A stretch of 7,880 nt of DNA from Gulosibacter sediminis (GCF_014904065.1 NZ_JACXJG010000019.1:667-8546), one strand, 5' to 3'; positions 1-7,804 are shown, counted from the stretch's first letter. Numbers and translations are program-made. Notes: generated by a model from the sequence alone, not told the origin.

Positions 1-1817
<1,817 letters not shown>

Positions 1818-1825
1818 AGAGTGCA

Positions 1826-1854
1826 ATTCTGCACTATTGCTAGTCAAAGTGCAA
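1826..1854 (-). promoter_or_regulatory. Putative promoter of the tetR-efflux pair
   Basis: Read on the minus strand, TTGCAC (1854-1849) and CAGAAT (1831-1826) are separated by 17 bases. CAGAAT matches TATAAT at four of six positions; the -35 match is only TTG. The start would fall near 1817, exactly at the chosen GTG codon, implying a leaderless mRNA. A better -35 look-alike, TTGACT (1847-1842), has no suitable -10 at normal spacing. The embedding in operator half-sites supports the assignment more than the hexamers do. Confidence 0.5.
1830..1853. promoter_or_regulatory. Second operator-like inverted repeat overlapping the -35 region
   Basis: TGCACT (1830-1835) and AGTGCA (1848-1853) repeat the core of the main operator with a 12-base gap; the equivalent gap in the main operator is 11 bases. 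The centres of the two sites are about 27 bases apart. Together the four half-sites cover the promoter from -35 to the start point. This suggests binding of two dimers or a fine-tuning site; it could also be a weaker relic site. Confidence 0.5.
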
Positions 1855-1910
1855 TCGAAGAGTTCGTGAAGTAAAGATGTGCCTGGGACGCGATTTCGCG
1901 TCAACCTTCG

Positions 1911-3341
1911 TTATCCGAAGTAGGCCTCGAGCAGGCGCAGCCACACCTCGCTCATGGTGGGGTAGGAGGGCACCGCGTGCCAGAGCCGGTCGACCGGCAC
2001 CTCGCCGACGATTGCGATGGTGGCGGAGTGTAGGAGTTCGCTAACGCCGTAGCCGACAAAGGTGGCGCCGATGACGACGCGTCGGTCTTCGTCGACGACA
2101 AGCTTTGCCTGGCCGGAATAGTGGTCGGCGTGCAGTGCCGAGCCGGCCACCGCGCCGAGGTCGTACTCGACGGCACGGATGCGCAGGCCTCGCTCACGCG
2201 CGCGTGCCTCGGTAAGCCCGACGCTCGCGACCTCGGGGTCGCTGAACACGACGTGGGGCACTGCATCATGGTCGGCTGTAGCGACGTGACGCCCCCAGCG
2301 CGCCGCGTCGAGAGGCTGGCCTCGCAGTCGAGCGGCGATTGCTTCGCCAGCGGCCCGAGCCTGATATTTGCCCTGATGGGTCAGGAGAGCGCGACCGTTC
2401 ACGTCGCCGACCGCGTAGAGCCAGTCGGTGCCATTCACGAGCATGGTGTCATCGACTTCGAGGCCGTCGACGCCGGCGGCCTCAAGCCCGAGCCCTTCGG
2501 TGTTGGTGCGTCGACCGGTCGCGACGAGCAGCTCATCCGCCTCGAGCGTCGTGTCGTCGTCGAGGTCGATGCGGACCGCACCGCGACCCGCATCGTTGGT
2601 GGGGAGCCGGTCGATGCGACGCGGCGAGACGCCAACGCGCACGTCGGCGCCGGCCTCGACCAGCGCATCCGCCACAAGCTCGCCGACGAACGGTTCTTCC
2701 CTGCCCAGAAGCCCACTGCGCGCGAGCACCGTGACCTTCGACCCGAGTGACGCATAAGCGAACGCGAGTTCAACCCCCGTCACGCCCCCGCCGAGCACGG
2801 CAAGCCGTGGCGGGATCAACGTTTCGGAGGTCGCCTCCCGCGTGCCCCAAGGGTCGGCCTCGGCGAGACCAGGGATGCCCGGCAGGGTTGGTACCGACCC
2901 GGTCGCGAGCGCGACGGTGCTGGCCGTATAGGTGCGCTCGCCGACCCGCACCTGACCGGGCCCCACGAGCCGCCCGGCGCCGCGGATCAGCGCAATGCTC
3001 GCCGACTCGAGCCAGGCAACCTGGCCATCGTCGTGCCGGTTGCTGGTGAACGCCGTGCGGCGTCGGAGAACGGCCTCGACGTCGATCTCGCCGACAGCCT
3101 GCTTGGCACCATCGACGCGCCGCGCCGCGGCGAGCGCCTGGCCGCTTCGGAGGAGCGCTTTCGACGGCATGCAGGCCCAGTATGAGCACTCGCCGCCGAC
3201 GAGTTCAGACTCGACGATGGCCGTGCGCATGCCCTGCTTCGTGGCGTAGTCGGCGACGTTCTCGCCGACGGGGCCGGCGCCGATGACGATGAGGTCGTAG
3301 TCGACGGCACTTGGGGCGGCGGGTGCGTTCTGCGATGACAT
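1911..3341 (-). CDS. FAD/NAD(P)-dependent disulfide oxidoreductase (lipoamide dehydrogenase/mercuric reductase superfamily)
   Basis: Class I pyridine nucleotide-disulfide oxidoreductase of 476 residues, a full-length cytosolic flavoenzyme. The FAD Rossmann motif GAGPVG is at 21-26 with E44 at the end of the second strand. The redox-active disulfide motif GGECSYWACMPSK (49-61) has C52 and C57 four residues apart. A second nucleotide-binding motif GGGVTG is at 184-189. The distal FAD motif YAVGDV is near 310, followed by the C-terminal dimerisation domain. The C-terminal active-site segment reads PSYPTMSE (458-465): the His of the HPTxxE motif of true lipoamide dehydrogenases is Tyr460, while Glu465 is kept. 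R208 near the end of the second NAD(P) strand, where NADH enzymes usually have an acid, hints at NADPH. The ATG at 3341 has a good AGGAG site five bases upstream. The substrate is unknown; it is probably not the dehydrogenase-complex E3. It lies 42 bases after tag and may be cotranscribed. Confidence 0.92.
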   Translation of the reverse strand: MSSQNAPAAPSAVDYDLIVIGAGPVGENVADYATKQGMRTAIVESELVGGECSYWACMPSKALLRSGQALAAARRVDGAKQAVGEIDVEAVLRRRTAFTSNRHDDGQVAWLESASIALIRGAGRLVGPGQVRVGERTYTASTVALATGSVPTLPGIPGLAEADPWGTREATSETLIPPRLAVLGGGVTGVELAFAYASLGSKVTVLARSGLLGREEPFVGELVADALVEAGADVRVGVSPRRIDRLPTNDAGRGAVRIDLDDDTTLEADELLVATGRRTNTEGLGLEAAGVDGLEVDDTMLVNGTDWLYAVGDVNGRALLTHQGKYQARAAGEAIAARLRGQPLDAARWGRHVATADHDAVPHVVFSDPEVASVGLTEARARERGLRIRAVEYDLGAVAGSALHADHYSGQAKLVVDEDRRVVIGATFVGYGVSELLHSATIAIVGEVPVDRLWHAVPSYPTMSEVWLRLLEAYFG

Positions 3342-3383
3342 GTCAGCTCCTGCGATCGAACGAATGCGCCCAGCGAAGCACAG

Positions 3384-4028
3384 CTACTCGGGCCAAACCC
3401 CGGAACTCCCGCGCCGGTGGGAGCCAACGAGATGGGTGTCGATCATGCCGACGGCCTCCATCAGCGCATACATGGTGGTCGGGCCGACGAACGAGAAGCC
3501 CTCGTTGCGCAGTGCCCTGGCGAGTGCGACCGATTCCGCCGACCGGCTCGGTACCTCCTCGGCAGACCGTGGTGCCGGCGTAACGGCAGGCTGAAACGAC
3601 CAAACAAACTTGCTCAGGCCGCCCTTGTCGCGCAGTTGCACCGTGGCGCGGGCGTTGCCGATGGTGGCCATGATCTTCGCGCGGTTGCGCACGATCGCCG
3701 CGTCGCCGAGTAGCCGCTCGACGTCGCGCTCGTCGTACTCGGCCACGAAGTCGGGGTTGAAGTCGTCGAATGCCGCGCGAAACGCTGGCCGTTTGCGCAG
3801 GATGGTCGCCCATGACAGCCCGGACTGGAAGGCCTCGAGGCTGAGCCGCTCGAACATGCCGTGCTCGTCGCGCACCGGCATGCCCCACTCGGTGTCGTAG
3901 TAGTCGCGCAGCACGTCGTCACTGCTCGCCCAGACGGGGCGCGCGAGACCGTCGTCGCCGATGATGAGGTCGGGGGTGGTGAGTTCGAGGGCGGACTGCT
4001 CGGTTGCGGTGGGGGTGGGGTCGCTCAT
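3384..4028 (-). CDS. tag: DNA-3-methyladenine glycosylase I
   Basis: Base-excision-repair enzyme that removes 3-methyladenine from alkylated DNA. The 214-residue protein matches the Tag family over its length, with about 25 extra N-terminal residues compared with E. coli Tag (187 residues). Visible family blocks include YYDTEWGMPV (43-52), LSLEAFQSGLSWATILRKR (62-80), DVERLLGDAAIVRNRAKI (102-119) and a C-terminal FVGPTTMYALMEAVGMIDTH (180-199). E65 aligns with catalytic Glu38 of E. coli Tag, and W73 with Trp46, of the base pocket. Of the four E. coli zinc ligands (Cys4, His17, His175, Cys179), only the third appears kept (H199); the others align with P31, Y44 and S203. The start ATG at 4028 has GGAG eight bases upstream and overlaps the stop of a probable ogt remnant (ATGA). 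Confidence 0.95.
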   Translation of the reverse strand: MSDPTPTATEQSALELTTPDLIIGDDGLARPVWASSDDVLRDYYDTEWGMPVRDEHGMFERLSLEAFQSGLSWATILRKRPAFRAAFDDFNPDFVAEYDERDVERLLGDAAIVRNRAKIMATIGNARATVQLRDKGGLSKFVWSFQPAVTPAPRSAEEVPSRSAESVALARALRNEGFSFVGPTTMYALMEAVGMIDTHLVGSHRRGSSGVWPE

Positions 4029-4110
4029 GTCGTCTGCTCCAGTTCGAGAAGGGTGGATTTGGCGTCGAGGTCGCCGATGTCGCCGCCGAGAGTTCCATCA
4101 GCGCAGCACC
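4025..4110 (-). pseudogene. Decayed C-terminal remnant of an O6-alkylguanine-DNA alkyltransferase (ogt/MGMT)
   Basis: The minus-strand frame ending at 4025 encodes ADGTLGGDIGDLDAKSTLLE followed by LEQTT and a stop. This fits the conserved tail of Ogt/MGMT proteins, which runs ADG-[ST]-L-x-G-x-x-G-G-L-x-x-K-x-x-L-L-x-x-E. The active-site PCHR that should lie just upstream is absent. The DNA there (about 4103-4125) contains CAC and GGTGCTG pieces that could be remains with small deletions. Further upstream the frame shows no Ogt-like sequence, and the longer open frame to 4312 looks accidental. The stop overlaps the tag ATG by four bases (ATGA), the spacing of a coupled operon pair, and Ogt is a natural partner for Tag in alkylation repair. 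The identification rests on about 25 residues and recalled family pattern, so it is moderate. Confidence 0.5.
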
Positions 4111-4235
4111 GTGACGCCATGACGTTCGACGGCTGGTCGGAGGGGTGATTCTTGCTCACGCAGGGTAGACGCACCAGCACGGTATGACGTGAGCCCTGTG
4201 GATAGGTTTTTTCGGAGGGTGGCTGTCGACCTGCG

Positions 4236-4496
4236 TCATCGCCGCCGAGCTGGAAAACACGGCACGGAGCGGAAGGCATCGAGCGTGCCGAGGACGCGGA
4301 GCAGCACCTCAATACGCCCGTACTCGACCTCGAAACCGGCCGATATCAGGCTCGCGGCGAGCGTCACGACGTTGCCGGCGATCGCCCGGGTAACGAGCGT
4401 CGCGGCGCCGACGACGTCGACCAGCACCACCCCTGCCGCCAAGGGCGAGGTCGGCGGGCTCAAGCACTTGGTGGTGCGCGCAGCCACGAGAACCAC
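4236..4496 (-). CDS. Hypothetical short protein or gene remnant, coding-like
   Basis: An 86-residue minus-strand frame from a GTG at 4496. I do not recognise it. From about residue 23 the codons have the strong third-position G/C preference of the neighbouring real genes. The peptide has a mildly hydrophobic stretch (VVLVDVVGAATLV, 23-35) and then an amphipathic helix-like run ending in EVEYGRIEVLLRVLGTLDAF (56-75). There is no clear ribosome site before either GTG 4496 or the internal GTG 4430. It could be a small gene, a fragment of a lost gene between the thiolase and tag, or chance in GC-rich DNA. Confidence 0.25.
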   Translation of the reverse strand: MVLVAARTTKCLSPPTSPLAAGVVLVDVVGAATLVTRAIAGNVVTLAASLISAGFEVEYGRIEVLLRVLGTLDAFRSVPCFPARRR

Positions 4497-4533
4497 GAAA
4501 ATCCAACGCAGCTAGCTGGGCCACCGCATGTGC

Positions 4534-4554
4534 GCTGTGGGGGCACCCCAGAGC
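4534..4554. terminator. Hairpin downstream of the thiolase, possible weak terminator
   Basis: GCTGTGGGG (4534-4542) pairs with CCCCAGAGC (4546-4554) across a 3-base loop, with one mismatch. It lies about 40 bases after the thiolase stop on the minus strand. There is no U-tract on either side, so intrinsic termination is uncertain. G/C-only hairpins are common at actinobacterial gene ends, but also by chance in GC-rich DNA. Confidence 0.3.
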
Positions 4555-4591
4555 GGCCTGGGCGCCTCCGCGAGTGTCTGTGGCCCGCTTG

Positions 4592-5818
4592 CTAGAGCCG
4601 CTCGATGACGGTCGCGTTCGCCATGCCCGCGCCCTCGCACATCGTCTGCAGCCCGTAGCGGCCGCCGCTGGCCTCGAGCTGGTTCACGAGAGTTGTGAGG
4701 AGGCGGGTGCCCGACGAACCGACCGCGTGGCCAAGCGCGAGCGCGCCGCCGCGCGGGTTGAGCCGGTCCAGCGGTGCGCCGGTCTCGCGCTGCCAGGCGA
4801 GCGCCACCGAAGCGAAGGCCTCGTTCACCTCGAAGGCGTCGATGTCGTCGATGCCAAGGCCCGCACGATTGAGCACGCGTTCGGTCGCGGGAATCGGGCC
4901 GGTCAGCATGAGCATCGGGTCGTCGCCAACGACCGAGAACGCAACGAAGCGGGCGCGGGGGTGCAGGCCGAGTGCATCCGCTCGCTCGCGCGACATGATG
5001 AGCGCGGCCGATGCCCCGTCGGTGAGGGGCGAGGAGTTGCCGGGCGTGACTTTCCAGTCGAGTTCGGGGAACCGCGCTGTGTACTCGGGCGTCGCAAACG
5101 CGGGCGAGAGGCAGGCGAGGGATGCGGCGGTTGCGCCGGGCCGCACCGTCTCGTCGATGAGGTGGGCACCCGCCTCGGTTTCGATTGGCACGAGCTCGGC
5201 CGCGAAGTCGCCCGCGCTCGCGGCGTCCGCGGCGAGCGCGTGCGAGCGGGCCGCAAAGTCGTCGAGCTCAGCGCGCGAGAAGCCCCACTTCGCGGCGATG
5301 AGCTCGGCCGAGACGCCCTGGTGCACCATGCCCTCGGGGTAGCGGGCGCGCATGCGCGAGCCGAGCGCATCCTGCCCTGCTGTCGAGGAGCCGAGCGGCA
5401 CGCGGCTCATCGACTCGACGCCGCAGGCGATCACGATGTCTTGGCTGCCCGACATGATCGCCTGCGCGGCGAACGTGGCGGCTTGTTGGCTCGAGCCGCA
5501 CTGCCGGTCGATCGTGGTCGCGGGCAGGGTGTGCGGGAATCCGGCCGCGAGCACCGCGGTGCGGCCGATGTTGCCGCCCTGCTCGCCGACCTGGCTCACG
5601 TTGCCGGCGATAACGTCATCGATGAGCTCGGGGTCGAGGCCTGAGCGCGTGACGAGTTGCTCGAGCACCGAGGCGAGCAGGTCGACGGGATGCACGCCCG
5701 AGAGCGCGCCGCCAGGCTTGCCGCGACCCGACGCGGTCCGTACGGCGTCGACGATGACTGCTTCGCGCACCAGCTCACGGAACTCCTGGCGGTCGTCGAT
5801 ATGGAACGTGGAACGCAT
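4592..5818 (-). CDS. Thiolase (acetyl-CoA C-acyltransferase, FadA-like)
   Basis: Cytosolic enzyme that cleaves 3-ketoacyl-CoA with CoA to release acetyl-CoA, or runs the reverse condensation. The 408-residue length is normal. The nucleophile is C107 in DRQCGSSQQA (104-113). The later catalytic blocks are NEAFASVAL (332-340), H364 in GGALALGHAVGSSG (357-370) and C394 in the C-terminal QTMCEGAGMANATVIERL (391-408). All catalytic residues are present; the usual GHP reads GHA. The overall layout resembles the degradative actinobacterial thiolases. The ATG at 5818 lies 5 bases after the dehydrogenase stop. It adds about 16 residues before the usual family N-terminus, which begins at REAVIVDAVRT. 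GTG 5770, with AGGAG 12 bases upstream, is an alternative start that would match the family better. It is surely cotranscribed with the dehydrogenase and completes its pathway. Confidence 0.94.
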   Translation of the reverse strand: MRSTFHIDDRQEFRELVREAVIVDAVRTASGRGKPGGALSGVHPVDLLASVLEQLVTRSGLDPELIDDVIAGNVSQVGEQGGNIGRTAVLAAGFPHTLPATTIDRQCGSSQQAATFAAQAIMSGSQDIVIACGVESMSRVPLGSSTAGQDALGSRMRARYPEGMVHQGVSAELIAAKWGFSRAELDDFAARSHALAADAASAGDFAAELVPIETEAGAHLIDETVRPGATAASLACLSPAFATPEYTARFPELDWKVTPGNSSPLTDGASAALIMSRERADALGLHPRARFVAFSVVGDDPMLMLTGPIPATERVLNRAGLGIDDIDAFEVNEAFASVALAWQRETGAPLDRLNPRGGALALGHAVGSSGTRLLTTLVNQLEASGGRYGLQTMCEGAGMANATVIERL

Positions 5819-5823
5819 CGTGC

Positions 5824-6582
5824 TTACCTCGCAGCCATTCGGATCGCGCCGTCGAGCCGAATCGTCTCGCCGTTGAGCATGGGGTTGTCAATGATCTGGG
5901 TGACGAGGAGCGCGAACTCCTCGGGGCGGCCGAGCCGAGCCGGATGCGGCACCTGCTTGCCGAGCGACTCACGCGCCGCCTCGGGCAGGGCCGCGAGCAG
6001 GGGAGTGTCGAACGTGCCGGGCGCGATCGTGTCGACGCGGATTTGGTACTCGGCCAACTCGCGCGCGATCGGCAACGTCATCGCGTGAATTGCGCCCTTC
6101 GACGCCGAATAGGCGGCCTGGCCGATCTGTCCGTCGAACGCAGCGACCGAGGCGGTGTTGACCACGACGCCGCGCTCCTCGCCGAGCGGGGCGAGGCGGA
6201 GCATCCGCTCGGTCGCGAGGCGAATCACGTTGAAGGTGCCGACGACATTGATTGCGAGCACGCGTTCGAAACGGTTGAGCGGGTTCGGGCCGTGCTTCGA
6301 GACAACCTTGAGCGCCTCGGCGACGCCCGCGCAGTTCACGACGACGCGGAGGTCGCCGAGCTCGGCCGCGGCATCGAGGGCGGCGGCGACCTGGTCTTCG
6401 CTGCGCACATCCGCGCCCGCGAACGTGAGGTCGGGCTCGGTCGCGAGCGCGTCGGTCGCCGGCGTGCCCGGCAAGTCGACGACCACGACCCGGGCGCCGC
6501 GATCGCGCAGCCGTCTTGCGGTGGCGAGGCCGAGGCCCGAGGCGCCCCCGGTGATGACCGCAACCTGGTCAGTGACATCCAT
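5824..6582 (-). CDS. Short-chain 3-hydroxyacyl-CoA dehydrogenase, HSD17B10 type
   Basis: NAD-dependent SDR enzyme that oxidises 3-hydroxyacyl-CoA (in the human homologue also 2-methyl-3-hydroxybutyryl-CoA from isoleucine) to the keto form, feeding the next-encoded thiolase. The 252-residue product has the cofactor motif TGGASGLG (11-18) and D36 in VVVDLPG, which selects NAD. The structural NCAG is at 83-86 and N112 is conserved. The catalytic residues are S145, Y158 and K162 within NTASVAAFDGQIGQAAYSAS (142-161) and beyond. The segment after S145 and the C-terminus LNGETIRLDGAIRM (236-249) are nearly identical to the HSD10 subgroup pattern. ATG 6582 was chosen over an in-frame ATG at 6648 because it has an AAAGG site five bases upstream and begins where the family begins. 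It lies 100 bases after the hydratase and 5 before the thiolase. Confidence 0.95.
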   Translation of the reverse strand: MDVTDQVAVITGGASGLGLATARRLRDRGARVVVVDLPGTPATDALATEPDLTFAGADVRSEDQVAAALDAAAELGDLRVVVNCAGVAEALKVVSKHGPNPLNRFERVLAINVVGTFNVIRLATERMLRLAPLGEERGVVVNTASVAAFDGQIGQAAYSASKGAIHAMTLPIARELAEYQIRVDTIAPGTFDTPLLAALPEAARESLGKQVPHPARLGRPEEFALLVTQIIDNPMLNGETIRLDGAIRMAAR

Positions 6583-6682
6583 GTCGACCTTTCCGCCGCC
6601 CGCCGGCGTTGGCGGTCGCGTGCCTTGTGCCAACCGTAGCCACGTCACCGCAAGAGTTCATGGAGGCGGCGACGCGCGGCCG

Positions 6683-7282
6683 CTATTCGCTGCGGAACTC
6701 GGGGTCGCGCTTCTCGCGGAATGCCGCCATGCCCTCCTTTTGGTCGTGCAGCGAGAAGCCCGAGGTGAACGCCTGCTGCTCGTACCGCACACCGTCAGTG
6801 ATGCCCGAGTCTTGCGAGACCCGCAGCGCGTTCTTCATTGCGTAGACCACGGGTAGCGACTTCGCGGCGATGGTCTCGGCGACCGCCGTCGCCTCGTCGA
6901 GAAGCTCGGCGGCGGGCACCACGCGCGAGACGAGGCCCGCGCGGTCGGCCTCGTCGGCGTTCATGACGCGCGCTGTGAAGAGCATCTCGGCGGCCTTGTA
7001 CTTGCCAATCGCGGCGGGCAGGCGCTGCGAGCCACCCATGCCGGGGATCACGCCGAGGTTGATCTCGGGCTGACCAAACTTCGCCGTGTCGGCGGCGAAC
7101 GCGCGCTCCGAGCCGGTGATGACGATGGCGCCGATCTCAGGGTCGGTGTCGTAGGCGAGCGCGGCCTCGATGATCTCGCCGCTGAGCTGCAGGTTGAGCG
7201 CATTGAGCGCCTCGGGCCGGTTCAGCGTGATGTAGCCGACGCGGTTGCGCGTTTCAGTGAGGATGAGGTCGTAGTGCGGCAC
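6683..7282 (-). CDS. Enoyl-CoA hydratase/isomerase family protein with a large in-frame internal deletion
   Basis: Crotonase-fold protein; intact relatives (such as mycobacterial EchA8 or PaaF) hydrate trans-2-enoyl-CoA to 3-hydroxyacyl-CoA. This one has 199 residues where about 257 are usual. The N-terminus (YDLILTETRNRVGYITLNRP, 4-23) and everything from DTAKFGQPEINLGVIPGMGG (65-84) onward fit the family well. ITGSERAFAA (55-64) runs straight into DTAKFGQ, skipping the section that normally holds the GADIKEM-type block, the GYALGGGCE block and the helix between them. This removes both oxyanion-hole residues and the first catalytic Glu (Glu144 in rat hydratase); the second (Glu164) corresponds to E73. 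Hydratase activity is therefore doubtful. GTG 7282 has an excellent AGGAG site five bases upstream, so the gene is probably still translated. Its place upstream of dehydrogenase and thiolase fits a beta-oxidation operon. It may alternatively be an assembly error. Confidence 0.9.
   Translation of the reverse strand: MPHYDLILTETRNRVGYITLNRPEALNALNLQLSGEIIEAALAYDTDPEIGAIVITGSERAFAADTAKFGQPEINLGVIPGMGGSQRLPAAIGKYKAAEMLFTARVMNADEADRAGLVSRVVPAAELLDEATAVAETIAAKSLPVVYAMKNALRVSQDSGITDGVRYEQQAFTSGFSLHDQKEGMAAFREKRDPEFRSE
7090..7098 (-). other. Deletion junction in the hydratase gene
   Basis: On the minus strand the junction reads TCGCCGCCG. In an intact gene, the codons for FAAG before the gap and IAAD after it would plausibly both read (T)TCGCCGCCGG and ATCGCCGCCGA. 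A direct repeat of about nine bases would thus flank the missing stretch and could mediate its loss by slippage or recombination. The second repeat copy is reconstructed, not seen. Confidence 0.5.
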
Positions 7283-7347
7283 GGATGCTCCTAGCGTGCG
7301 GTGGTGGCGCGGGCGGCGGCCCTGGTGCGGCCAATTATCCTGGCGGA
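7283..7347. promoter_or_regulatory. Divergent intergenic region with a single AT-rich element
   Basis: These 65 bases separate the divergent hydratase and ASCH genes and must hold the promoters of both unless the hydratase is read from elsewhere. The only AT-rich patch is AATTATC at 7333-7339. Read on the minus strand it gives GATAAT, five of six matches to a -10; read on the plus strand, AATTAT ends nine bases before the ASCH ATG. No matching -35 is visible for either direction. The minus-strand ribosome site AGGAG for the hydratase is at 7288-7292. Confidence 0.3.
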
Positions 7348-7797
7348 ATGACAACACCCGCCGAATTCTGGCGCCAGGTGCGCGAGGCGAAGCCCGAACT
7401 TCCCGTGGCGGCGCCCGAGGCGTGGGCCTTCGGTGCGACCGCGGAGCACGCCGACGAGTTGCTCGCGTTCGTGCTCGTCGGCACGAAGACCGCGACGGCT
7501 TCGTCGCTCTGGGACTCCGAGTCGACCGGCGAGGCCGTGCCGCGCGAGGGGGAGCACAGCATCCTGCTCGACGGAGCCGGCGAGCCCCGCGCCGTCATCG
7601 AAACGACGCGGGTGCGCATCTGCCCGTTTGCCGAGGTGGATGCGCACCATGCGCACGCGGAGGGTGAGGGCGACCGCACGCTCGCGTACTGGCGTGAGGC
7701 GCACGAGCGGTTCTGGCGCGAGTACTCCGAGAACCCGCGCGGCTTCGCGCCCGACATGCCCGTCGTGTGTGAGGCGTTTGTGCTCGTGTACCCGTGA
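7348..7797 (+). CDS. ASCH-domain protein
   Basis: Small soluble protein of 149 residues, matching the ASCH superfamily (PUA-like beta-barrel, proposed RNA binding; some members are nucleases or the acetylcytidine hydrolase YqfB). Recognisable features are the N-terminal helical part with FGATAEHADELLAFVLVGTK (28-47), then TAT at 48-50, which is the conserved GxKxxT region. A beta strand follows with AVIETTRVRICPFAEVDAHH (82-101), then EGEGDRTLAYWREAHERFW (105-123). The last is characteristic of the actinobacterial subgroup. ATG 7348 was chosen because family homology starts there; the frame is open upstream to 7285 but that part is glycine-rich and inside the divergent spacer. The upstream GGCGGA is a weak ribosome site. 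It is the only plus-strand gene here, and it ends 7 bases before the stop of the convergent gene. Its substrate is unknown. Confidence 0.85.
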   Translation: MTTPAEFWRQVREAKPELPVAAPEAWAFGATAEHADELLAFVLVGTKTATASSLWDSESTGEAVPREGEHSILLDGAGEPRAVIETTRVRICPFAEVDAHHAHAEGEGDRTLAYWREAHERFWREYSENPRGFAPDMPVVCEAFVLVYP

Positions 7798-7804
7798 CGG
7801 GCGC

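Larger units (their letters stand above)
4126..4591. other. Sparse region between thiolase and the tag group
   Basis: About 470 bases without a confident gene. From right to left it holds a hairpin (4534-4554), the unrecognised coding-like stretch (4236-4496), and about 110 bases (4126-4235) with no recognisable product. That last part would have to contain the promoter for tag; I see no hexamer pair good enough to name. The composition is less uniform than in the flanking genes, including a TTTTTT run at 4207-4212, which fits decaying sequence. Confidence 0.5.

Noticed and set aside
1818..1904. TTG start at 1904 for the TetR gene
   Set aside because: The extra 29 residues would contain the promoter and operator and precede the normal TetR N-terminus; GTG 1817 is preferred.
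2121..2757. Several plus-strand open frames opposite the disulfide oxidoreductase
   Set aside because: They are mirrors of the codon bias of an intact 476-residue flavoenzyme and lack ribosome sites and motifs.
1911..3341. Reading the flavoenzyme as lipoamide dehydrogenase (lpdA)
   Set aside because: The HPTxxE histidine is replaced by Tyr, the redox motif is GGECSYWAC rather than GGTCLNVGC, and no dehydrogenase-complex genes are present.
4197..4205. DnaA-box-like TGTGGATAG
   Set aside because: A single 8-of-9 match with no second box, no AT-rich unwinding region and no dnaA/dnaN nearby; expected by chance.
4574..5644. Plus-strand open frame of 356 residues opposite the thiolase gene
   Set aside because: It is antisense to a gene with all thiolase catalytic motifs; its Arg/Gly/Ala/Glu-rich composition is the usual mirror of GC-rich codon bias.
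5944..6639. Two long plus-strand open frames opposite the dehydrogenase gene
   Set aside because: The minus-strand SDR is unmistakable; the plus frames have no recognisable family content.
6583..6648. Upstream ATG at 6648 for the SDR
   Set aside because: There is no ribosome site, the added residues are non-conserved, and ATG 6582 has AAAGG at ideal spacing.
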